Notes: generated from the letters alone by a model not told the origin. Shown: positions 43,506 to 53,388, counted from the stretch's first letter. The stretch: 64,000 nt of DNA from an uncultured Acidobacteriia bacterium (GCA_903900705.1 CAIUOG010000033.1:1-64000), one strand, 5' to 3'. Program-made: numbers and translations.

Positions 43506-45332
43506 ATGAATCCGTCTGATGTCGGCAATCCCGGCTACTTCCATAAAGTAGTGGATTGCCAGTGGGCCTGCCCCGCGCACACGAACGTTCCCGAATATAT
43601 CCGGCTGATCGCGCAGGGCCGTTTTACCGACGCCTACATGCTGAACCGGCAGTCGAACGTGTTTCCGGCTATTCTGGGACGCACCTGCGACCGCCCCTGC
43701 GAACCGGCCTGCCGCCGCGGGAGACTTCCCTCCCCTACCAACGGTAACGAGATCGAAAATCCGGTTGCGATCTGCCGTCTGAAAAGGGTTGCGGCAGACC
43801 ACAAGGGCGACGTTTCGGCGCGGCTTCCGAAAGCGCCGGAGAAAAAGAACGGCAGGCGCGTGGCCTGCATCGGCGCGGGCCCCTCGTCGCTCACCGTCGC
43901 GAATGATCTGATGCCGCACGGGTATTCCGTCACGATTTTCGAAAAATATGACAAGCCGGGCGGGCTGATGAGAACGAATATCCCTTCGTTCCGGCTGCCG
44001 GAGCAGGTACTCACGGACGAGACGGACGCCATCCTGAATATGGGCGTGGACATCCGGTATAACTCTCCGGTCACGAGTCTGCGCGCGGTGATGGACGAAG
44101 GTTTCGACGCGATCTTTGTGGGCAGCGGCGCGCCGCGCGGCAAGGACCTGGAACTGCCTGGCCGTCATGACGTTGCCGCCGACAGCCCGGGCGGCATCCA
44201 TATCGGTATCGACTGGCTGGGTTCTCTGGCGTTCGGACACATTGATTCCATAGGCGAAAAAGTGCTGATCATCGGCGTGGGCAATACGGCAATGGATTGC
44301 TGCCGTTCGTCCCGCCGCCTGGGCGGCAAGGATGTGAAGGTAATGGCGCGTCGCCCGCGCGCCTTCTTCAAAGCTTCGCCGTGGGAACTGGAAGACGCCG
44401 AGGAAGAAGGCATCGAGATCGTGATCAACCACGCGCCGAAGCGGTTCGTGATTGAAGACGGCAAGCTGACCGGCATGGAGTTCGACCGGCTGGAATGGGA
44501 CGCGGACGCAAAGAAGTCGACGGTGCTCGATACCGTGATTATCCCCTGCGACGACGTGATTCTGGCGATTGGCCAGGACAACGCATTCCCGTGGATTGAG
44601 CGCGACCTGGGCATTGAATTTGATAAGTGGGGAATGCCCGCGGTCAACCAGACCACCTTTGAATCCACCCGCCCCGGCGTGTTTTTCGGTGGCGATGCGG
44701 CGTGGGGTCCGAAGAACATCATCTGGGCCGTGGAACACGGCCATCAGGCGGCGATTTCGATTGACAACCATTGCCAGAGCATTCCGGTGACGCAGCGTCC
44801 GGAATGGGGCATGAACCTGATCAGCCAGAAGATGGGAATCAGCGAGTGGAGCTACCACAACGATTACAATCCGGCGCACCGCCAGAAGATGAAGCATGTC
44901 GATCTGGTGCAGCGTTTCGAAGATCTGCATGTGGAAGTGGAACTCGGGTTCAGCGCGGAACAGACGGCGCGGGAAGTGCAGCGTTGTCTGAACTGCGATA
45001 TCGAGACGGTATTTGTCGCGCCCAAGTGCATTGAATGCGACGCCTGTATTGATATCTGCCCGCTCTCGTGCCTGACCATCGCGAAGGATGGGCCGGAGGA
45101 GGAGATTCGTAAACAGCTTTCCGCGCCGGCCATCAATCCGGATCAGGCGCTGTTTGCATCCCTGCCTCTGCCGCAAACAGGCAGGCTGATGATGAAGGAC
45201 GAAGATCTCTGCGTCCACTGCGGCCTTTGCGCCGAGCGTTGCCCCACCGCTGCATGGGATATGCAGAAGTTCCAGTTACTGATTTCGTATGCCGGCACGC
45301 CGGCCCCCCACACAACATGCGTAGCCGCGTAA
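43506..45332 (+). CDS. GltD-like FAD/NAD(P) oxidoreductase fused to 2[4Fe-4S] ferredoxin
   Basis: The 608-residue protein has three parts. The N-terminal Cys domain is of the GltD type (CQWACPAH, CDRPCEPACRRG). The flavoprotein has two dinucleotide folds (RRVACIGAGPSSLTVANDL; EKVLIIGVGNTAMDCC). The C-terminal ferredoxin has two CxxCxxCxxxC motifs (CIECDACIDIC and CVHCGLCAERC). It should pass electrons between NAD(P)H and ferredoxin and therefore serve the KorAB enzyme encoded next; its stop lies within korA. The split of roles resembles NfnB/GltD proteins, but no NfnA-like subunit is adjacent. Direction of flow and any electron bifurcation are unknown. Confidence 0.88.
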   Translation: MNPSDVGNPGYFHKVVDCQWACPAHTNVPEYIRLIAQGRFTDAYMLNRQSNVFPAILGRTCDRPCEPACRRGRLPSPTNGNEIENPVAICRLKRVAADHKGDVSARLPKAPEKKNGRRVACIGAGPSSLTVANDLMPHGYSVTIFEKYDKPGGLMRTNIPSFRLPEQVLTDETDAILNMGVDIRYNSPVTSLRAVMDEGFDAIFVGSGAPRGKDLELPGRHDVAADSPGGIHIGIDWLGSLAFGHIDSIGEKVLIIGVGNTAMDCCRSSRRLGGKDVKVMARRPRAFFKASPWELEDAEEEGIEIVINHAPKRFVIEDGKLTGMEFDRLEWDADAKKSTVLDTVIIPCDDVILAIGQDNAFPWIERDLGIEFDKWGMPAVNQTTFESTRPGVFFGGDAAWGPKNIIWAVEHGHQAAISIDNHCQSIPVTQRPEWGMNLISQKMGISEWSYHNDYNPAHRQKMKHVDLVQRFEDLHVEVELGFSAEQTAREVQRCLNCDIETVFVAPKCIECDACIDICPLSCLTIAKDGPEEEIRKQLSAPAINPDQALFASLPLPQTGRLMMKDEDLCVHCGLCAERCPTAAWDMQKFQLLISYAGTPAPHTTCVAA

Positions 45333-47128
45333 ACGATTTTGCGATCAAGCTGGCCAATGTAAACGGAACAGGCTCCGCCAGCGCCAACGGCCTGATTATG
45401 CAGGCCATCTTCCGGATGGGCGTCCCCGTCTCCGGCAAGAACCTGTTCCCCTCGAATATTCAGGGTCTGCCCACCTGGTACGAGATCCGTGTCAACCACA
45501 ACGGCTACACGGCCCGTGCGCTGGACTATGACCTGATTGTCGCCATGAACGCGCAGACTTATAAGCGCGACGTCCAGGAGGTTCGCTCCGGCGGTTACAT
45601 GCTGTATGACTCGTCCTGGCCGCTGGATGAGTCTCTGAACCGCGAGGATATCCACTTCATCGGCATCCCGCTGGCGCAGATGTGCAATGAGAATTTCAAG
45701 GAACCGCGCGAGCGGATTCTGATGAAGAACATTGCCACGGCGGGCGCGCTGATTGAACTGCTCGGCATTGACGCCGCAGTGGTGGCGCAGTTGGTGGAAG
45801 AGAAATATGGCAGGAAGAAGGCGCTGCGCGAATCGAACCAGAAGGCTCTCAAGCTGGGTGCGGATTACGTGCGGGAACACTACACCTGCCCTCTCGAATT
45901 CCATCTGGAAACGATGCACGCCAATGACGACAAGATCCTGATTGATGGCAACACCGCCACGGCTCTGGGCTGCGTCTATGGTGGCGCCACAGTTGCCGCG
46001 TGGTATCCGATTACGCCGGCGACTTCGGTGATGGACGGCTTTAAGGAGTTCTGCGAACAGTACCGCAAGGACCCGGAGACCGGCGCGAACAACTTCGCCA
46101 TTCTGCAGGCGGAAGACGAACTGGCCGCGATCGGCATGGTGATCGGCGCATCGTGGAACGGCGCGCGCGCCTTCACGTCGACGGCGGGCCCCGGCGTTTC
46201 ACTGATGAACGAATTGCTCGGCCTTGCGTATTACGCGGAGATTCCGGCGGTGGTGGTGGATGTGCAGCGCGTGGGGCCTTCCACGGGCATGCCAACGCGC
46301 ACGCAGCAGGGCGATATCCTTGAATGCGCCTATGCCTCGCACGGCGACACGAAGCACATTCTGCTGATTCCGGCGAATCCCTCGGAATGCTTCGAGTTTG
46401 CCCCGAAATGTCTGGATCTGGCGGAACAGTTCCAGACGCCGGTGTTCCTGATGTCAGACCTCGATATCGGGATGAACGACTGGGTGACCCCGAAACTCAC
46501 ATGGGACGACAATTACCGCCCCAATCGCGGGAAGGTGCTGACATCTGAACAACTGGATGCTGCGAAGAACTTCTACCGCTACCTGCCGGAAGAAGGCACG
46601 GCCGTTCCGTTTCGCACGCTGCCGGGCGTGAACGCCAAAGGCGCGTTCTTTACGCGGGGCTCCGGCCACAACAAGTACGGCGTTTACACCGAAATGCCGG
46701 ATGAGTATCAGGAAGTGATGGACCGCCTGCTGCTGAAGCACAAGGAGGCCGCCGCTTACGTTCCGGAGCCGATAATCCAGAAGCGCGACGGCGCCCGCGT
46801 TGGCGTGATCACGATCGGCGGCTGCGATCCGGCGGTCCGTGAAGCCCTCGACATCCTGGCCGACATGGGCCGCCCGATGGACTTCATGCGCATCCGCGCC
46901 TTCCCGTTCCATCAGAACGTGCTCGACTTCCTGGCGGAACATGACTACTGCTACGTGGTGGAGCAGAACCGCGACGGCCAGCTCTGCACCATGCTCACCA
47001 TCGAAACGCCGGTCAGCAAAGACAAGATCCGCCCGGTGCTGATTTACAGCGGTTTCCCGCTAAGCGCGAAGAACGTAATTGACGTAATCACATCCAAAGT
47101 GGAGGAACTCGATGCCATCTATCGTTAA
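45317..47128 (+). CDS. korA: 2-oxoacid:ferredoxin oxidoreductase, fused gamma-alpha subunit
   Basis: The 603-residue protein starts at the ATG within the previous gene (16-nt overlap); the track start is longer. Residues of about 1-190 are the gamma domain (NVNGTGSASANGLIMQAIFRMG). The rest is the alpha/pyrimidine domain (ITPATSVMDGFKEFCEQY, STAGPGVSLMNELLGLAYYAEIP) and a CoA-binding-type C-terminus. With KorB it oxidatively decarboxylates a 2-oxoacid, most likely 2-oxoglutarate, reducing ferredoxin, or runs in reverse. Substrate specificity was not resolved from sequence. Confidence 0.92.
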   Translation: MRSRVNDFAIKLANVNGTGSASANGLIMQAIFRMGVPVSGKNLFPSNIQGLPTWYEIRVNHNGYTARALDYDLIVAMNAQTYKRDVQEVRSGGYMLYDSSWPLDESLNREDIHFIGIPLAQMCNENFKEPRERILMKNIATAGALIELLGIDAAVVAQLVEEKYGRKKALRESNQKALKLGADYVREHYTCPLEFHLETMHANDDKILIDGNTATALGCVYGGATVAAWYPITPATSVMDGFKEFCEQYRKDPETGANNFAILQAEDELAAIGMVIGASWNGARAFTSTAGPGVSLMNELLGLAYYAEIPAVVVDVQRVGPSTGMPTRTQQGDILECAYASHGDTKHILLIPANPSECFEFAPKCLDLAEQFQTPVFLMSDLDIGMNDWVTPKLTWDDNYRPNRGKVLTSEQLDAAKNFYRYLPEEGTAVPFRTLPGVNAKGAFFTRGSGHNKYGVYTEMPDEYQEVMDRLLLKHKEAAAYVPEPIIQKRDGARVGVITIGGCDPAVREALDILADMGRPMDFMRIRAFPFHQNVLDFLAEHDYCYVVEQNRDGQLCTMLTIETPVSKDKIRPVLIYSGFPLSAKNVIDVITSKVEELDAIYR

Positions 47129-48161
47129 ACCAAAAGTCGCGCACCCCAGCCTGGTGCGCAATGAACTGGGGCTCACGATCCGGGATTACGAAGGTTCCAT
47201 GTCCACGCTGTGCGCGGGCTGCGGGCACGATTCCATTACCGCCGCGATTACGCGCGCGCTGTTTGAACTCTCCACGCCGCCGCACATGCTGGCCAAGCTG
47301 AGCGGCATCGGTTGTTCGTCGAAGACGCCGACCTACTTTGTGGGCGGGGCGCATGGGTTCAACTCCGCACACGGACGCATGCCCGCCATTGCGACCGGCG
47401 CGAGCGCGGCCAACCGGACGCTGACGTATCTGGGCGTTTCCGGCGACGGCGACTCGCTTTCGATCGGGCTGGGACACCTGTGCCACGCCATCCGCCGCAA
47501 CCTCAACATGCTGTACATCATTGAGAACAACGGCGTCTATGGTCTGACCAAGGGACAGTTCTCCGCCGCCAGCGATGTGGGTTCCAGGAGCAAAAAAGGC
47601 GAATCGAACAAGATGACGCCGATTGATCCGGTGCAACTGGCGTTGAGCCTGGGCGCGACGTTCGTGGCGCGCAGCTTCTCCGGCGACAAAGCCCAATTGG
47701 TACCGATTCTGAAGGCGGGCCTGGCGCATCGCGGCTTTGCCATTGTGGATGTGATCAGCCCGTGCGTCACGTTCAATGATCACGAGGGTTCGACCAAGAG
47801 CTACAAGTCGACACGTGGCCGCTATAACGTCGCGACGGAGTCTGACTTCGTGCCGCACGCCAGTGAGATTGTGGCGGAGATTGGCGGCGTGGGACAGACC
47901 AACGTCACCATGCACGATGGCAGCGTACTTCGCTTCACGCGCCTGCCGGAAAACTATGATGTCACCAACCGCCAGGCTGCGCTGGACTATCTGAAGGCGC
48001 ATCAGGGCGAGGTGGTCACCGGCGTTTTGTTTGCCGATGAAAGCGTGCCGGAGATGCACGAGATGAATAATACGCCGGCGGTCCCGCTGGGCTCGCTGCC
48101 GTTTGAAAAACTCTGCCCCGGCTCCGCGGAACTGGCGAAGCTGATGGAAGACTTCCGGTAG
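47112..48161 (+). CDS. korB: 2-oxoacid:ferredoxin oxidoreductase, beta subunit
   Basis: The 349-residue TPP-binding subunit has the Fe-S ligand motif CAGCGHDSI near the N-terminus and the TPP site GVSGDGDSLSIGLGH...IENNGVYGLTKGQFS. It overlaps korA by 17 nt and ends just before a strong hairpin at 48172-48196, which closes the operon. The lack of a separate delta ferredoxin subunit is compensated by the ferredoxin domain of the first gene. Confidence 0.93.
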   Translation: MPSIVKPKVAHPSLVRNELGLTIRDYEGSMSTLCAGCGHDSITAAITRALFELSTPPHMLAKLSGIGCSSKTPTYFVGGAHGFNSAHGRMPAIATGASAANRTLTYLGVSGDGDSLSIGLGHLCHAIRRNLNMLYIIENNGVYGLTKGQFSAASDVGSRSKKGESNKMTPIDPVQLALSLGATFVARSFSGDKAQLVPILKAGLAHRGFAIVDVISPCVTFNDHEGSTKSYKSTRGRYNVATESDFVPHASEIVAEIGGVGQTNVTMHDGSVLRFTRLPENYDVTNRQAALDYLKAHQGEVVTGVLFADESVPEMHEMNNTPAVPLGSLPFEKLCPGSAELAKLMEDFR

Positions 48162-48171
48162 TTCTTAAATC

Positions 48172-48196
48172 GGAGGGCGGCGCACCGCCGCCCTCC
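48172..48196 (+). terminator. terminator-like hairpin after korB
   Basis: GGAGGGCGGCG-CAC-CGCCGCCCTCC is a perfect 11-bp stem 10 nt after the korB stop. No U-run follows. It also lies downstream of the convergent phosphoesterase gene and may serve both. Confidence 0.6.
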
Positions 48197-48222
48197 TATG
48201 CCCCGCCCTCCAATGTCCCGCC

Positions 48223-49644
48223 CTACTTCATCAACGTAAATGAATCGACTTCCTTTCCGGTTTCGGTAATCTGCTTCATCCGGAAAGTCCCGCCATCAAT
48301 ATCCACGATGCTGACCGAGTGTTCATTGGAGATGAACTTATCGGTAAACCCCTGCCAGCTGGACGGTTCGTTCATCTGCGGGACATCATACAGCCCCGCG
48401 CCACCGCCCCCGCTCACGATGTAAATCACACCGTTCGCCTTGTGCGTGGCGCGGCTGTCGAAATCCTTATCGAGGGTCCATGCGCCCGCCACTTCGCCCT
48501 TCGGTCCCACGGCATCACCATTCGTCTGCGGTTCCGGCGCGAAGGTCAGCGGGAAGCTGCGCTGGTAATTGTGCACATGGCCCGCGAAGACGATATCGAC
48601 CTTGCCCTTTTCAAACAGCGGGGCGAGCGTGCGCATCCACTGATCTGTGAAGTGGGTGTGGGAGGAGTTAAATCCGGGGTGGTGGAAGGCGACGAAACGC
48701 CAGGTGGCGCCGCTGGCGGCGGCGAGATCCTTTTCGAGCCAGGCGCGCAGTTCGGGATTCGTCCAGTCCATGTAGTTGTTGGAATCGAGGACGGTCCAGT
48801 GAGCGTTGCCGTAATCGAACGAGAAGTTCGCCATGACCGGGTAGCGCGGCGCGGCGGCGGCGCGGAAGGCGGGCTGCGCGGCTTCATTACCCATCAGCAC
48901 GTGCGACGTTTTGGGCGCGCCTGATTTGACCACGGGACCATTCAGAGGCTGATCCCAGTAGAGGAAGTAGGCGAGCGAATCGGGAAAGCGAGTGAAGTTC
49001 TGCAGAACCGAATCGTGATTTCCGGGGGCCGCGATCATCGGCACGGAACGAATCAGAGGCGCGCCGGTTTCCGCACTTGCCGTTTCGTTGTTGTAAACAG
49101 GGAAAAACTTGTCGCGATACTCGGAGATCCGGCCGGAGGTGTAGACGATATCGCCCGTCACGAAGACGAAATCCGGCTTCGTCAGCATGGTCTGGTAAGC
49201 GATGGCCTTCTGACCCGGCGTGCCCTGCGACGAATCACCGAACAGCGCGAAATGCACGGGCTGGGTGGCGGATTTCCTTGCCTTCCCGGTCGATTCAAAG
49301 ACAGGCTTGCCGTCCATCAGAACGCGATAGCGGAACTCCTCACCGGGTACGAGTGCGGTCAGCCCGGCGCGGTACACCTGATGCTTCGGAATTCCGGGGG
49401 CATCCACTGTCTGCGCGACAGGGGCCATGGCGGCGCGCCAGGCTTTGTCCTTCGAAGTCCGGACGTCCACAGACCATTGCGCGGTTGCCTCGGTGTGCCA
49501 AAGCAGCACGAGGCTTTCCTGCGCGGCGAGCCGGGGAGCATCCCCCAACTGGAGATACGGCTTCTCGACAAAGGGCTCTGCGGACTGGGCCGGCAGCAGG
49601 CTGGCGGCAAGAAAAAACGAAGCCAATAGCGAAGTTCTGAACAT
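48223..49644 (-). CDS. secreted metallophosphoesterase (purple acid phosphatase-like)
   Basis: The 473-residue protein has a signal peptide (FRTSLLASFFLAASLLPAQS). An FN3-like N-terminal domain is followed by a calcineurin-like domain with ordered metal ligands: FALFGDSSQGTPG, FVTGDIVYTSG, APGNHDSV, FHHPGFNSS and FAGHVHNYQRS. The layout matches bacterial purple acid phosphatase-like enzymes that release phosphate from organic esters outside the cytoplasm. It is apparently a single-gene unit. Confidence 0.9.
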   Translation of the reverse strand: MFRTSLLASFFLAASLLPAQSAEPFVEKPYLQLGDAPRLAAQESLVLLWHTEATAQWSVDVRTSKDKAWRAAMAPVAQTVDAPGIPKHQVYRAGLTALVPGEEFRYRVLMDGKPVFESTGKARKSATQPVHFALFGDSSQGTPGQKAIAYQTMLTKPDFVFVTGDIVYTSGRISEYRDKFFPVYNNETASAETGAPLIRSVPMIAAPGNHDSVLQNFTRFPDSLAYFLYWDQPLNGPVVKSGAPKTSHVLMGNEAAQPAFRAAAAPRYPVMANFSFDYGNAHWTVLDSNNYMDWTNPELRAWLEKDLAAASGATWRFVAFHHPGFNSSHTHFTDQWMRTLAPLFEKGKVDIVFAGHVHNYQRSFPLTFAPEPQTNGDAVGPKGEVAGAWTLDKDFDSRATHKANGVIYIVSGGGGAGLYDVPQMNEPSSWQGFTDKFISNEHSVSIVDIDGGTFRMKQITETGKEVDSFTLMK

Positions 49645-49691
49645 TGCTTTTATTGTCTACGAGCTACGTGACAGCGGGATGAACAGGGTTC

Positions 49692-51248
49692 ATGAGAGAA
49701 TACTCGTCCATGGTGCTCCGTCTTGCCCTTCTTTCCTGCCTGCCCATTTTCCTATGGGCGCAACAGTCCTGCGAGGGCCTGGCCAGGCTGAAACTTCCGG
49801 GCGTCAGCATCGTTTCCGCAGTGGCTGTTCCGGCCGGGAATTTCCAGGTTCAGAACGTCTCCGGCCCGGTACCGGCCTTCTGCCGCGTAGCCGCGATGGT
49901 AACGCCAGAGGTTCGCTTCGAACTCTGGATGCCGGTGCAGTGGAATCGGAAGATGCTGGCGGTGGGCAATGGCGGACTGGCCGGCAGCATCAGTTACGGG
50001 GCCATGCTGAAGCCGCTGCAGCGGGGCTATGCGACCAGCAGCACCGATACAGGCCACACGGGTTCCAACACGAATGACGGCGCCTGGGCGCTGGGCCACT
50101 ATGAGCGCATTGTGGACTTTGCCGACCGCGCCATCCATGTGATGGCCGAGGCCGACAAGGTGATTCTGCGAGCATTTTATGGGAATGCGCCGGCCCATTC
50201 CTATTTCAATGGCTGTTCGCAGGGCGGCCATGAAGCGCTGATTGAAGCGCAGAGGTATCCGCGGGACTTTGACGGCATCATTGCCGGGGACCCGGCCAAC
50301 AACTGGACGCGCCATTACGCGGGAGGACACCTGTGGTCGGCGGTGGTGACCGAGGGTGAAGCGTATATCCCGGCGTCGAAGGTCCCGCTGCTGGCGAATG
50401 CGGTGAATGCGGAGTGCGATGAACTGGACGGGGTAAAAGACGGGGTGCTGAGCGACCCGCGGCGCTGCCGTTTCGACCCCGCGAAACTACTCTGCGCGGG
50501 CGCGGACGCGCCGAACTGTCTGACCGCGCCGCAGGTTAAAGCGGTCAATCAGCTATGGACCGGACTGCGCGATGAGCATGGCGACCAGATCTATCCGGGA
50601 ATCGTGCCGGGCGGCGAGGCGGGTCCGGGCGGGTGGGCCAACTGGATCACGGGCGCCGCGCCAGGCGCCAGCGGCCACGCGAGGCTGGGAATTCCGTTCT
50701 ATCGCTACATGGTATTCGACGATGCGAACTGGGACTACAAGACGTTCCACTTTGAAGGGGGCAATGGCTTTGACAGCGATGTCGACTTCGCCGATGCGAA
50801 ACTCGGCGCCCTGTTCAACGCGACGTCGCCCGATCTGACGGCGTTCCAGGCGCGCGGCGGCAGGCTGATTCAGTATCACGGCTGGAGCGACCCCGATATC
50901 ACTCCGCTCAACAGCCTGAACTATTACGACAGCGTCACCAACTTCATGAGCCGTGGTGGAAATCACGGGCTGAAAGAGACGATGGAGTTCTACCGGCTGT
51001 TCATGGTACCAGGTATGCAGCACTGCGGCGGCGGTCCGGGAGCGACGTCATTCGATATGGTGGAGCCGCTCGAGAAGTGGGTGGAACAGGGCGTTGCGCC
51101 GGAACGTGTTACCGCCGCTCACCTCACCAACGGGACGCCGGATCGGACACGTCCGCTGTGTCCGCATCCTCAGGAGGCAAAGTGGACGGGCCGGGGCAGC
51201 ACGGATGATGCGGCGAACTTCGTCTGCGTGATTCCGCCGCGGCTTTGA
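49692..51248 (+). CDS. tannase/feruloyl esterase family protein
   Basis: The 518-residue secreted protein has an N-terminal signal (VLRLALLSCLPIFLWAQ). An in-frame ATG at 49710 is an equally good start. The tannase fold shows the nucleophile NGCSQGGHEAL, the acid region YHGWSDPDITPLNS and the catalytic His in GMQHCGGGPG. Cys residues next to Ser and His form the disulfide typical of the family. Substrates are likely galloyl or feruloyl esters of plant material. The gene lies back-to-back with the phosphoesterase gene. Confidence 0.9.
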   Translation: MREYSSMVLRLALLSCLPIFLWAQQSCEGLARLKLPGVSIVSAVAVPAGNFQVQNVSGPVPAFCRVAAMVTPEVRFELWMPVQWNRKMLAVGNGGLAGSISYGAMLKPLQRGYATSSTDTGHTGSNTNDGAWALGHYERIVDFADRAIHVMAEADKVILRAFYGNAPAHSYFNGCSQGGHEALIEAQRYPRDFDGIIAGDPANNWTRHYAGGHLWSAVVTEGEAYIPASKVPLLANAVNAECDELDGVKDGVLSDPRRCRFDPAKLLCAGADAPNCLTAPQVKAVNQLWTGLRDEHGDQIYPGIVPGGEAGPGGWANWITGAAPGASGHARLGIPFYRYMVFDDANWDYKTFHFEGGNGFDSDVDFADAKLGALFNATSPDLTAFQARGGRLIQYHGWSDPDITPLNSLNYYDSVTNFMSRGGNHGLKETMEFYRLFMVPGMQHCGGGPGATSFDMVEPLEKWVEQGVAPERVTAAHLTNGTPDRTRPLCPHPQEAKWTGRGSTDDAANFVCVIPPRL

Positions 51249-51265
51249 AATAGACTTCAGGCGAA

Positions 51266-51535
51266 TCAGGCTTCCGACGCCAGTTCCGCCTCTTCGGCGG
51301 CACTGGACCCGGCGCGGCGGGCATCTTCAATCACTTCCTGCGCCTTTGCGGCGAGGTGTTCCGGCACATGCACCTGAAAGTCGAGACTCGGCAACATGTG
51401 CGGACCCACCAGGAGGGTGGGGATTTCGCTGGCCTCCAGAATTCCCTGAATCGTCAGCGCCTCCATTTCCGCATCGTGGTTCCCGGAGGTAAAGACCGGG
51501 ATGAAGGACTCCTCGTTCTGAGTGGTGGCTGTCAT
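51266..51535 (-). CDS. DUF2007-type small protein
   Basis: I start this roughly 89-residue protein at MTATTQNEES; the track ORF begins 12 codons earlier. The core FIPVFTSGNHDAEMEALTIQGILEASEIPTLLVGP...FQVHVPEHLAAKAQEVI follows the DUF2007 (putative signal-transducing) pattern. It is soluble and its function is unknown. AGGAG lies upstream on the minus strand at a slightly long spacing. Confidence 0.75.
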   Translation of the reverse strand: MTATTQNEESFIPVFTSGNHDAEMEALTIQGILEASEIPTLLVGPHMLPSLDFQVHVPEHLAAKAQEVIEDARRAGSSAAEEAELASEA

Positions 51536-51585
51536 GGCTTCACGATACTCCTGTTGCGCGACGAAGACCATCCCCCAAAAGTAAA

Positions 51586-51610
51586 GGGCCGCGGCATGAC
51601 GCCGCAGCCC
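51586..51610 (-). terminator. intrinsic terminator of TonB-receptor gene
   Basis: On the minus strand GGGCTGCGGC-GTCAT-GCCGCGGCCC (10 bp, one G-U) is followed by TTTACTTTT. It lies 27 nt past the receptor stop codon. Confidence 0.75.
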
Positions 51611-51637
51611 CTGGGTGCTTTTGACTGCTCGATCCGG

Positions 51638-53365
51638 TCAGAAGTTCAGCCGGAGCGAGGCCTGCATGATGCGCGGATCGGTGGTGCCGCTCTTCGCACC
51701 CCAGTTTGCGGTGACGCTGGTGCCGTTCGCGTTAACACCGTTAAAGCTGCCGGTGTTGACGGCGGACGTGACCAGGTGATTGGCCACGTTGTACATCTCA
51801 AACCGGAAGTCCCACTTGAACCGCTCACCGGTGTAGAAAGACTTCACCAGAGAGGAGTTCACGTTGATCCAGCGCGGCAGGAAGATGTTGTATGCGCCGA
51901 GGTTGCCGAAAGTCCCGAGGGCCGGCAGCGCGAAGGCCGAAGGGTTCAGGATCTGCGAACCGCCCACGATGCCACCGGCATAGGGATTGCCAATGATGTT
52001 GGGGCGCTGGTTGCCATCACCGGTACCAGCCTGGTCAGGTGAGATGGTGAGGTTGACGGGAAGGCCGCTCTGGAACTGGGCTACACCGTTGATCTGCCAG
52101 TTGCCGAGAGCCCGTTTGTACCATTCGTGATTATTGCCTTTCCAGAAGGGAATGGGATAAACCCAGCTGGTGACAAGGACCTTATTGCGGCTGTAGCTGG
52201 AAGTGCCCCAGTCGTTGCGGAGATTATAGCTGTCCTCGGGCTGGTAGCTGTACGAGTTGGCGTCCGTGCGGCCTTTCGCCCAGGTGAAGGCGACACTGAC
52301 GGAACCGGCTCCCTGGAACTGCTTGCGGAGTTGCGTCTGGAGTGAGTTGTAGATGAAGTTCGCACCGGTGTTGTATTCCTGAATGACCGCATAGCCTTTA
52401 TACGGACGCAGGGAATTCGCATTGGCGAGGGTGGTGGTAGAGCCGGGCACGTAATGGGTCTTGCCGTAGCCAAGCGGTTCCTGATTAATGTCTTCAAGGT
52501 AGGACAGATTCGAAGCCGAGGAGCCGACATAGGTGACGGTAACCACCGTGGTCCTGTCGAGTTTATGCTGGACACCGAGACTCCAGGTCATGGAGCGCGG
52601 GTCTTTCATGTCGAGGAAATGCGAGTTACTGATGGTCTGCACCGAAGTGGGGCCAGATGCCGCCGCGCCCGGATTGGTGACCAGACCGTTTAGCACAGAG
52701 GCGGAAGGATTAAACGGCGCATTGTTAATTCCGCTGAAGATGAAATTCCCTTCAATGCGTTCATAAGCGATGCCGTAGCCTCCCCGCAGAACGGTGTTCT
52801 GCTTACCGGTCAGGTCATAAGCGAAGCCAATGCGCGGAGCATAGTTGTTCCACCGGGTGGTCGCGCCTCCGAGGGGCAGGTTGTGGAACAGCGCGAGCGT
52901 GGCAGGGTCACTGTACTGCGCGACTCGCCCCTTCGCCGTATCCGGGAAACCGTTGCCCGGAATTACCAGTCCGTTGTAAGGGCTGGGAGCGGCCAACACC
53001 TGACCGTTTGAAGGATTGATGGTCGCGGCTTTGGTCGGATCATAATACTGCGGCAGGAACTGAACGGTGTTATTCAGAGCGCTGTACTGCGGCTGCATGT
53101 AAGACCAGCGAAGGCCCGCATTGACGGTCAGGCGGGAGTTGACTTTCCAGTCATCCTGAACAAAGGGTTCGATCTGCGTAAAGCGGTACCAGCCCTGCCG
53201 GATGCTGCCGAACTCCGTGTAAGACTGGAAGTCACCCAGCAGAGCATCGCCCAGGGCCTGGCCGGAGGTGGGAGTGCGCGCGGTGCTGAAGCTGAACTGG
53301 CCATTAATGGCGGGGGGATTGTCCTGATTTTTCCGGCTGCGCATGAAGAGCGCGCCCAGCTTCAC
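51638..53365 (-). CDS. TonB-dependent receptor, C-terminal barrel fragment
   Basis: The 575-residue ORF lacks a signal peptide and starts at an internal Met. It is all beta-barrel in pattern (TVNAGLRWSYMQPQYSALNN, GYGIAYERIEGNF) and ends in the outer-membrane targeting strand MQASLRLNF with terminal Phe. It is the frame-shifted remainder of the receptor and is not expected to be made separately. Confidence 0.85.
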   Translation of the reverse strand: MKLGALFMRSRKNQDNPPAINGQFSFSTARTPTSGQALGDALLGDFQSYTEFGSIRQGWYRFTQIEPFVQDDWKVNSRLTVNAGLRWSYMQPQYSALNNTVQFLPQYYDPTKAATINPSNGQVLAAPSPYNGLVIPGNGFPDTAKGRVAQYSDPATLALFHNLPLGGATTRWNNYAPRIGFAYDLTGKQNTVLRGGYGIAYERIEGNFIFSGINNAPFNPSASVLNGLVTNPGAAASGPTSVQTISNSHFLDMKDPRSMTWSLGVQHKLDRTTVVTVTYVGSSASNLSYLEDINQEPLGYGKTHYVPGSTTTLANANSLRPYKGYAVIQEYNTGANFIYNSLQTQLRKQFQGAGSVSVAFTWAKGRTDANSYSYQPEDSYNLRNDWGTSSYSRNKVLVTSWVYPIPFWKGNNHEWYKRALGNWQINGVAQFQSGLPVNLTISPDQAGTGDGNQRPNIIGNPYAGGIVGGSQILNPSAFALPALGTFGNLGAYNIFLPRWINVNSSLVKSFYTGERFKWDFRFEMYNVANHLVTSAVNTGSFNGVNANGTSVTANWGAKSGTTDPRIMQASLRLNF

Positions 53366-53388
53366 GGTGTGGTTCCCGATGATCTTTG

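Noticed and set aside
43317-45218. 633-codon minus-strand ORF
   Set aside because: It is antisense to the GltD-like/ferredoxin gene, which has intact Cys and dinucleotide motifs.
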